Of a stretch of DNA of 46,463 nucleotides, positions 42,087 to 46,463 are shown one piece after another. The stretch's first letter is position 1, and each line of letters starts with the position of its first letter. Position numbers and translations under genes: made by a program. The notes below the pieces were generated by a model. That model worked only from the letters and a program-made list of their open reading frames with translations. It searched no databases and was not told the DNA's origin. The stretch comes from Acidobacteriota bacterium (lineage in GTDB: Bacteria > Acidobacteriota > Terriglobia > Terriglobales > SCQP01). The stretch covers positions 1 to 46,463 of the forward strand of contig DAHUYO010000020.1 of NCBI GenBank assembly GCA_027315185.1. The letters are read 5' to 3'.

Positions 42087-42704
42087 CTAGCGCCGCAACT
42101 GGAAGACCACGGATTCACTGCCCCCGACCAGATTAAGGTTCATGTGAACGCGGCCCGGCCAATGCTGGTCCTGCGCCAATCGCTGGAGCCGCCGCTGCAC
42201 CTGCTGCGCTAGACCGAGGCGGAGCACCGGCAATCGCCCTTTGAATAACGGCACGGTCGCGCGCAGCTCCGCGCGCAGCCGCGCCGCGCTCCAGCCAAAT
42301 CCGACGAATTGCACGGGATAGAAATGGGGATTGTCGGTGAGTTCAAAATCCACGATCCGGCCGTTGTCGCTGGGGATCAGCAGCGAATTCACTTCGGTGA
42401 AGGCGCCGGTGGCCGCGAATCGTTCCTCGGCGGCATGGACGGCGGCAGCCGAAAATCGCTGGCCGGGATGCAGACCGCTGGCGCGGGCAATGTCGGCGCT
42501 GGAATACCGCCGCGTGCCCAGCGCACGGATAGCGGTGATGGTGGGGTAGGAGGGCGTGGCGGCTGGGGCGGCAGCCGGACTGGAGGCGGCGGTATGCGTT
42601 CGCCGCGGCGAATTCGCAGGGTGCGATCCCGGGGAGCAGGCGATCAGCGACGCGGCCAGCAGCGTGGCGAACGCAGCGGAAAATACCGGCAACCGGTGTC
42701 TCAT
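42087..42704 (-). CDS. Lipoprotein with a POTRA-like domain
   Basis: A 205-residue protein. The N-terminus (MRHRLPVFSAAFATLLAASLIAC) ends in a lipobox, LIAC, predicting a lipid-modified Cys23. A Ser/Ala/Pro linker follows. Residues about 55-105 (ITAIRALGTRRYSSADIARASGLHPGQRF to FAATGAFTEVN) resemble a POTRA domain as found in BamA and related proteins. A second, less clear repeat follows to the C-terminus. No barrel is present, so it is an isolated periplasmic POTRA-type module. It may interact with outer-membrane barrel machinery; this is inference. It is 84 bp downstream of the GH18-like gene in the same direction. Confidence 0.75.
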   Translation of the reverse strand: MRHRLPVFSAAFATLLAASLIACSPGSHPANSPRRTHTAASSPAAAPAATPSYPTITAIRALGTRRYSSADIARASGLHPGQRFSAAAVHAAEERFAATGAFTEVNSLLIPSDNGRIVDFELTDNPHFYPVQFVGFGWSAARLRAELRATVPLFKGRLPVLRLGLAQQVQRRLQRLAQDQHWPGRVHMNLNLVGGSESVVFQLRR

Positions 42705-42788
42705 TCTAGAAAATCCTGACGCGCTATGCTCTTAGTTTTCTTGCTAGCCGAACCAAATTCTGGTCACGGAAAACGTGCCCATGGCCGG

Positions 42789-43985
42789 CTAGCGTGCGGC
42801 CGCCCGGGAGCGCTGGTTGAAGCTGCCGGCCAATCGCGGCGGACGGGGATGGCGGATGCGAAACTCGCGCCGCAGCAGCGGCCAAATGCCGGGGTCCTCG
42901 CCGCCCAGCCGCCACGCGGAGATGCTGCGGACGCCATAACGGCGCATCAGGCGCAATTCCTGGCGCAGGCTGGCGGCGTCCGCGTACCAGACTTGGCCCG
43001 CGCCGTCCGCGGTGGGAACCAACAGATAATGGCTGCGGCTGGCGGGATCCCAGTGCCGCGTGACCGCCTCGCCGCCGGGATCGGGACCGGCCAGCAAGGC
43101 CGCTACGTCGGAAAAGGAAACGCCGTGCACAACCCAACCCGCCGGAGCCGGACCGGGCGGCTCGTGACCGTCGCCGGCCGCCGGCCGCAATTGCGCGCGC
43201 GGCGTCCACTCCTCGCCGTAGGTGGGCACGCCCAGGGAAAGCTTGCGCGCCGGAATCCGAGCGCGGGCATAGGCCAACATGCGATGGACCCATTCATATC
43301 CCGCCACCGCGCCCGGGCCGGAAAAACCGCCGTGCTGGGGATACGCCATCAGCGTCAGGAAGTTCGCCCAGCGGGCAATGCCGCGGTAGTTGTACACGCC
43401 GCCCCAGTTGGCAAAGCCGCCGCTGGGACCGGAGCGAACGCTTTCGCCCGGCAGGCGGCCCACGACCGCAGCCGAAAGAATCAGATGATGGCGATGAAAG
43501 GCGATCGCGGCTTCACGAAAAAACTCCGTGTACTGGCGGCGGTAGGTGTAATAGATGTGCTCCAGGTCGAACTGGAAACCGATGTCGCCGTCACGGCGGG
43601 CCAAATAGATCAGATAGCGGATGGCGCGGGCCCGGGAAGCGCGGCTGTCCAAGAGCGTGCGCATTAAAGGCTGGCTGAAGCCGCGATTCGTGACCAGCGG
43701 CATCAGCGCGACATGCCGGGCGCGGGCCACGGCCAGCACTTCATCGGGAATGTTGCCGCCCACGAATCCCGCCGCGTCGAGCACGAAACTTTGCGGCGCG
43801 GCGATGGAGACCTCACCAGCATGGGCCGCGAAGCTGGCGATCGAGTCCGGCTGATTGACGATGTACATGATCGTCGTCAACGGCGGTTTCCAGCGGCGGC
43901 GGCGGGGGCGCGGCGCGGCGCAAAGAGCCGTCGAGAGGATGGCAAGCGCCAACGCCAGGCGCGCGGCGGGATGACGGACCAACAT
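42789..43985 (-). CDS. Exported GH18-like (chitinase-fold) protein
   Basis: A 398-residue secreted protein with a signal peptide (to about residue 23). It has the GH18 TIM-barrel pattern seen in spore-cortex and chitinase-like hydrolases: the catalytic strand GFQFDLEHI keeps Asp140 and Glu142 of the DxxDxDxE motif, while the first two aspartates are replaced by Gly135 and Gln138. The later strands FLTLMAYPQHGG (MxY) and KLSLGVPTYGEEW also fit. Glu142 is the expected proton donor. The substrate, chitin or peptidoglycan-type glycan, is unknown. A TACACT close to the ATG suggests a very short leader, and no strong ribosome site is seen. Confidence 0.85.
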   Translation of the reverse strand: MLVRHPAARLALALAILSTALCAAPRPRRRRWKPPLTTIMYIVNQPDSIASFAAHAGEVSIAAPQSFVLDAAGFVGGNIPDEVLAVARARHVALMPLVTNRGFSQPLMRTLLDSRASRARAIRYLIYLARRDGDIGFQFDLEHIYYTYRRQYTEFFREAAIAFHRHHLILSAAVVGRLPGESVRSGPSGGFANWGGVYNYRGIARWANFLTLMAYPQHGGFSGPGAVAGYEWVHRMLAYARARIPARKLSLGVPTYGEEWTPRAQLRPAAGDGHEPPGPAPAGWVVHGVSFSDVAALLAGPDPGGEAVTRHWDPASRSHYLLVPTADGAGQVWYADAASLRQELRLMRRYGVRSISAWRLGGEDPGIWPLLRREFRIRHPRPPRLAGSFNQRSRAAAR

Positions 43986-44144
43986 GGAAACAGTGTAGGG
44001 CAGGGCGCCGGATTCCGTTGCCCAGAACGGCGGGCGGGAGCGCCAACAATTACCTTAGGTCAGGCCGATCGCGTAAGTCTTGGTACAGCCGCCAAGGCGT
44101 TGGCGCCACCACCGGCCGTGCCAGGACGAATGTTAGAGGCGCTT

Positions 44145-46463
44145 CTACTCTCGACGCAAGGCGGCGAGCGGGTCCAGGCGCATGGCCTGGCGCGCGGGAC
44201 GATAGGCCGCAAGGGCAGCCATCGCCATCAGCAGGGCGGCGGCGGCAGCCACCAGCCATCCGTTGAGGGCGCCGACGCCGGGAATCTGGTGCCGCAGCCA
44301 TCCCGACGCCATCACCGCTCCCGTCGCGCCGAGGCCGGCCCCCACCGCCGCCACGGCCAGCGCTTGCCCCAAAATCATGCGCTGGATCCGCCGCTGGCTG
44401 GCGCCCAACGCCATGCGAATGCCGATCTCCCGCCGGCGCTGGCCCACGGCATGGGACATGACGCCATAAATGCCCACCGCACCAAGCACGAGCGCCAAAA
44501 TGGCGAAGGCGGCGATCAGACCGGTGATGAGCTGGAAATCGGCCAGCGTGAGGCCCTGCACTTGCTCCAAGGTGCGGAGAGCGAATAGCGGCTGGCTAGG
44601 ATCGGCGCTTTGGATCGCGCGGCGGACGCTTAGGCCGGCGAGGGCCGGGTTACCTTGGGTGCGGACCAGAAACACCAGCGGAAACCAGCCGTTGGCCAAG
44701 GCAAACCTCTTGGACGACGCCTGCGCCAACGGAATGTAGACGTTGTACATCTGCCCGCCTTGTCCGAAGCCCATCATGCGCGCCGCGGAGGCGACGCCGA
44801 CGACGCGGCGCGGCGTGCCAAAAACAATCTGCAGGCCGATGGGATTTTGCCGCGGCCAATAATGCCGCGCCAGATCATCGCTGACGATGCAGACCGGCGC
44901 GCCGCCGGCGTTGTCCGTGGACGTAAAGGCGCGGCCCGCCACGATGGGCAGCCGCAGTGCGCCGAAGAACTGAGGCGTCACGGGCAGCCATTGCGCGACG
45001 GGATAACCGGAAACGTGCGTGCCGGGAGCCGTGAAGCCCATGTTCATGCCGCGGACCAAGGGCATGCCGGTGCTGGCGGCCGCGGCGGTCACGCCGGGCA
45101 ATCGGCGCACCCGGCGCAAGGCGCCAGCTATGTAGTTGGCGGCCAAGGACGGCTGACGGCGCCGCGGCCCGGTGAGCGCGGTCTGTAGCGTCAGCACATG
45201 ACCGGGAGAAAATCCCACCGGACGCTTCGCCAGGCGGAGAAAGCTGGCCAGCACCAACGCCGCGCCGGCGAGCAGGCTACAGGCCACCGCCATCTCCACA
45301 GCCACCAAAATTTGGCTGGCGCGGCGGCGGCCGCGGCCGCCGCCCGACGCCGCGGCTTCCTGCTTGATGGCGGCGTGCAGATCGCCGCTCAGCGCATAAC
45401 TAGCCGGAGCCAAGCCGAACACAATGCCGGTCGCCACCGCCAACCCAAAGGCGAACAGCAGCACCGTGGAATTGAGGTGAATGGCGACGGGCAGCGCCGT
45501 AGGGCCGAGGGACAAGGTGTTCACGCCGGTCAACAGGCGGCGCAACAGCGGCAGCGCCGCCGCGGCCAGCAACAGGCCCACGCTCGCGCCCGCCAGCGCC
45601 AACAAAACGCTTTCGGTCAGCAGTTGCCGCAACAGACGTCCGCGGCCGGCGCCCAGTGCGGCGCGCAAGGCCATTTCCTGGCGGCGGGCGTTGGCGCGGG
45701 CGAGCAATAGATTGCCCACATTGACGCAGGCCACCAGCAGGACCAACGCGACCGCATATAGCAGCAGGAGCACTTCGCCCTCCATGGGCCCGACCAACTC
45801 CTGGTGGTAGCCGGTAGCCCAAAACATCGCATTATGGCCATACCTCCCGCCGGCGATACGATGATACGCGCCGCTGAGAAGGCCCAATTCCGCCTGGGCC
45901 TGGCGCAGCGTAACGCCCGGATGCAGGCGCACCAGCGTGGCGATGTTGGGGCCTTGTTGGGCGACCGCCGGACTCCGGGGGTCCAGCGGCGCCCAGAGGT
46001 CAATCCCCGGCCCATCGGCGTTGGGCGCGACGCCGATGATGGTCGCCAGCCGCCCGTTGACCTGCACGCTTTGGCCCAATACGCGGCGGCTGCCGTTAAA
46101 GCGCTGGAGCCAGAGCTTCCGGCTCAAAATGACCACGCCTGGCGCGCCCGCCGCCTGCTGGCGCGCCGTGAAGTCGCGGCCGAGAACCAGCGGCAAACCG
46201 AGCAGCGGGAAAAACTGATGCGTAACCGCGGCGCTGCTTACACGGACCGGCCGCCCACCGCCGGTCAAATTGCTGCCGGAGCCCGCATCAAGAGCGGCGA
46301 TATGCTCGCAGACCCGGCAATGGGCGCGTAAAAAGCGGTATTGGCCGATCGTGATGTTTTGGTTTTCTCCACCACCGAGCGGGAAGCGCAGGCCCACGGC
46401 CACCAGTTGGTGCGAATGGGGATAGGGCAGCGGCCGGAAAATGAGGGTGTCGGCGGCGCTGAA
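44145..46463 (-). CDS. ADOP-type ABC transporter permease (5' end outside window)
   Basis: The visible 772 codons are the C-terminal portion of a duplicated FtsX/MacB-type permease of the kind named acidobacterial duplicated orphan permease (ADOP). The frame is open at the right edge, where ADTLIFRPLPY marks the usual segment after the first transmembrane helix. A periplasmic MacB-like domain follows, then membrane segments (VLLLLYAVALVLLVACVNVGNLLLAR). The second MacB domain, running to PQFFGALRLPIVAGRAF, and a final set of membrane helices end in AYRPARQAMRLDPLAALRRE, a typical ADOP terminus. No ATPase gene is adjacent in the window. The family is thought to act in efflux or lipoprotein-related transport; the substrate is unknown. 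Confidence 0.93.
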   Translation of the reverse strand, partial: FSAADTLIFRPLPYPHSHQLVAVGLRFPLGGGENQNITIGQYRFLRAHCRVCEHIAALDAGSGSNLTGGGRPVRVSSAAVTHQFFPLLGLPLVLGRDFTARQQAAGAPGVVILSRKLWLQRFNGSRRVLGQSVQVNGRLATIIGVAPNADGPGIDLWAPLDPRSPAVAQQGPNIATLVRLHPGVTLRQAQAELGLLSGAYHRIAGGRYGHNAMFWATGYHQELVGPMEGEVLLLLYAVALVLLVACVNVGNLLLARANARRQEMALRAALGAGRGRLLRQLLTESVLLALAGASVGLLLAAAALPLLRRLLTGVNTLSLGPTALPVAIHLNSTVLLFAFGLAVATGIVFGLAPASYALSGDLHAAIKQEAAASGGGRGRRRASQILVAVEMAVACSLLAGAALVLASFLRLAKRPVGFSPGHVLTLQTALTGPRRRQPSLAANYIAGALRRVRRLPGVTAAAASTGMPLVRGMNMGFTAPGTHVSGYPVAQWLPVTPQFFGALRLPIVAGRAFTSTDNAGGAPVCIVSDDLARHYWPRQNPIGLQIVFGTPRRVVGVASAARMMGFGQGGQMYNVYIPLAQASSKRFALANGWFPLVFLVRTQGNPALAGLSVRRAIQSADPSQPLFALRTLEQVQGLTLADFQLITGLIAAFAILALVLGAVGIYGVMSHAVGQRRREIGIRMALGASQRRIQRMILGQALAVAAVGAGLGATGAVMASGWLRHQIPGVGALNGWLVAAAAALLMAMAALAAYRPARQAMRLDPLAALRRE

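Overview
The window looks like chromosomal DNA from a high-GC member of the Acidobacteriota. Four things point there: a large two-module FtsX/MacB-type permease of the acidobacterial ADOP kind (44145-end), an Oar-like TonB-dependent receptor with an N-terminal carboxypeptidase-regulatory-like domain, a pair of small secreted helical proteins of a kind I associate with this phylum, and strong G/C preference at third codon positions. This is inference from gene content; no 16S rRNA gene is present.

Layout. 1-5379: two closely related small secreted proteins (the first cut by the window edge) flank a 1054-residue outer-membrane fusion of metallopeptidase, TolB-like propeller and Omp85-type barrel. 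5380-6192: a poorly coding stretch with one doubtful ORF. 6193-6543: tmRNA (ssrA). 6820-11873: an EF-G-like GTPase, alanine racemase and replicative helicase DnaB, all on the minus strand. 12063-13421: a TauE/SafE permease and its DUF1634 partner. 13458-16799: a Cys/Met-metabolism PLP enzyme, an alkyltransferase-like (ATL) DNA-damage protein, and fumarase C. 16857-22956: an AddA-like helicase/nuclease overlapping an AddB-like nuclease. 23145-31378: a secreted alpha/beta-hydrolase, the TonB-dependent receptor, a VapBC-type toxin-antitoxin pair, and a secreted family 2 glycosidase. 31420-38266: a compact six-gene pentose-phosphate operon transcribed leftward, rpiB-tal-pgi-zwf-opcA-rpe. 38385-end: an M48 peptidase, a class V aminotransferase, an exported thioredoxin-like protein, a POTRA-like lipoprotein, a GH18-like protein and the ADOP permease (cut by the window edge).

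How the genes work together. The pentose-phosphate operon interconverts fructose-6-P and glucose-6-P (Pgi), oxidises the latter (Zwf with its activator OpcA) and handles the pentose/sedoheptulose steps (Rpe, RpiB, Tal). Pgl, Gnd and Tkt are not in the window. AddA/AddB-like proteins would process double-strand breaks, while the ATL protein flags alkylated guanines for excision. tmRNA and the EF-G paralog both act on ribosomes, but their proximity does not prove a link. The receptor, hydrolase and glycosidase fit uptake and breakdown of complex carbohydrate.

The most unusual items are the peptidase-propeller-barrel protein between duplicated partners, the C-terminal domain of the GH2 protein, the repeat-built insertion in alanine racemase, a vapC that seems to start at CTG, and a 14-bp tandem repeat starting at a stop codon. 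I saw no CRISPR array, no insertion sequence and no tRNA gene.
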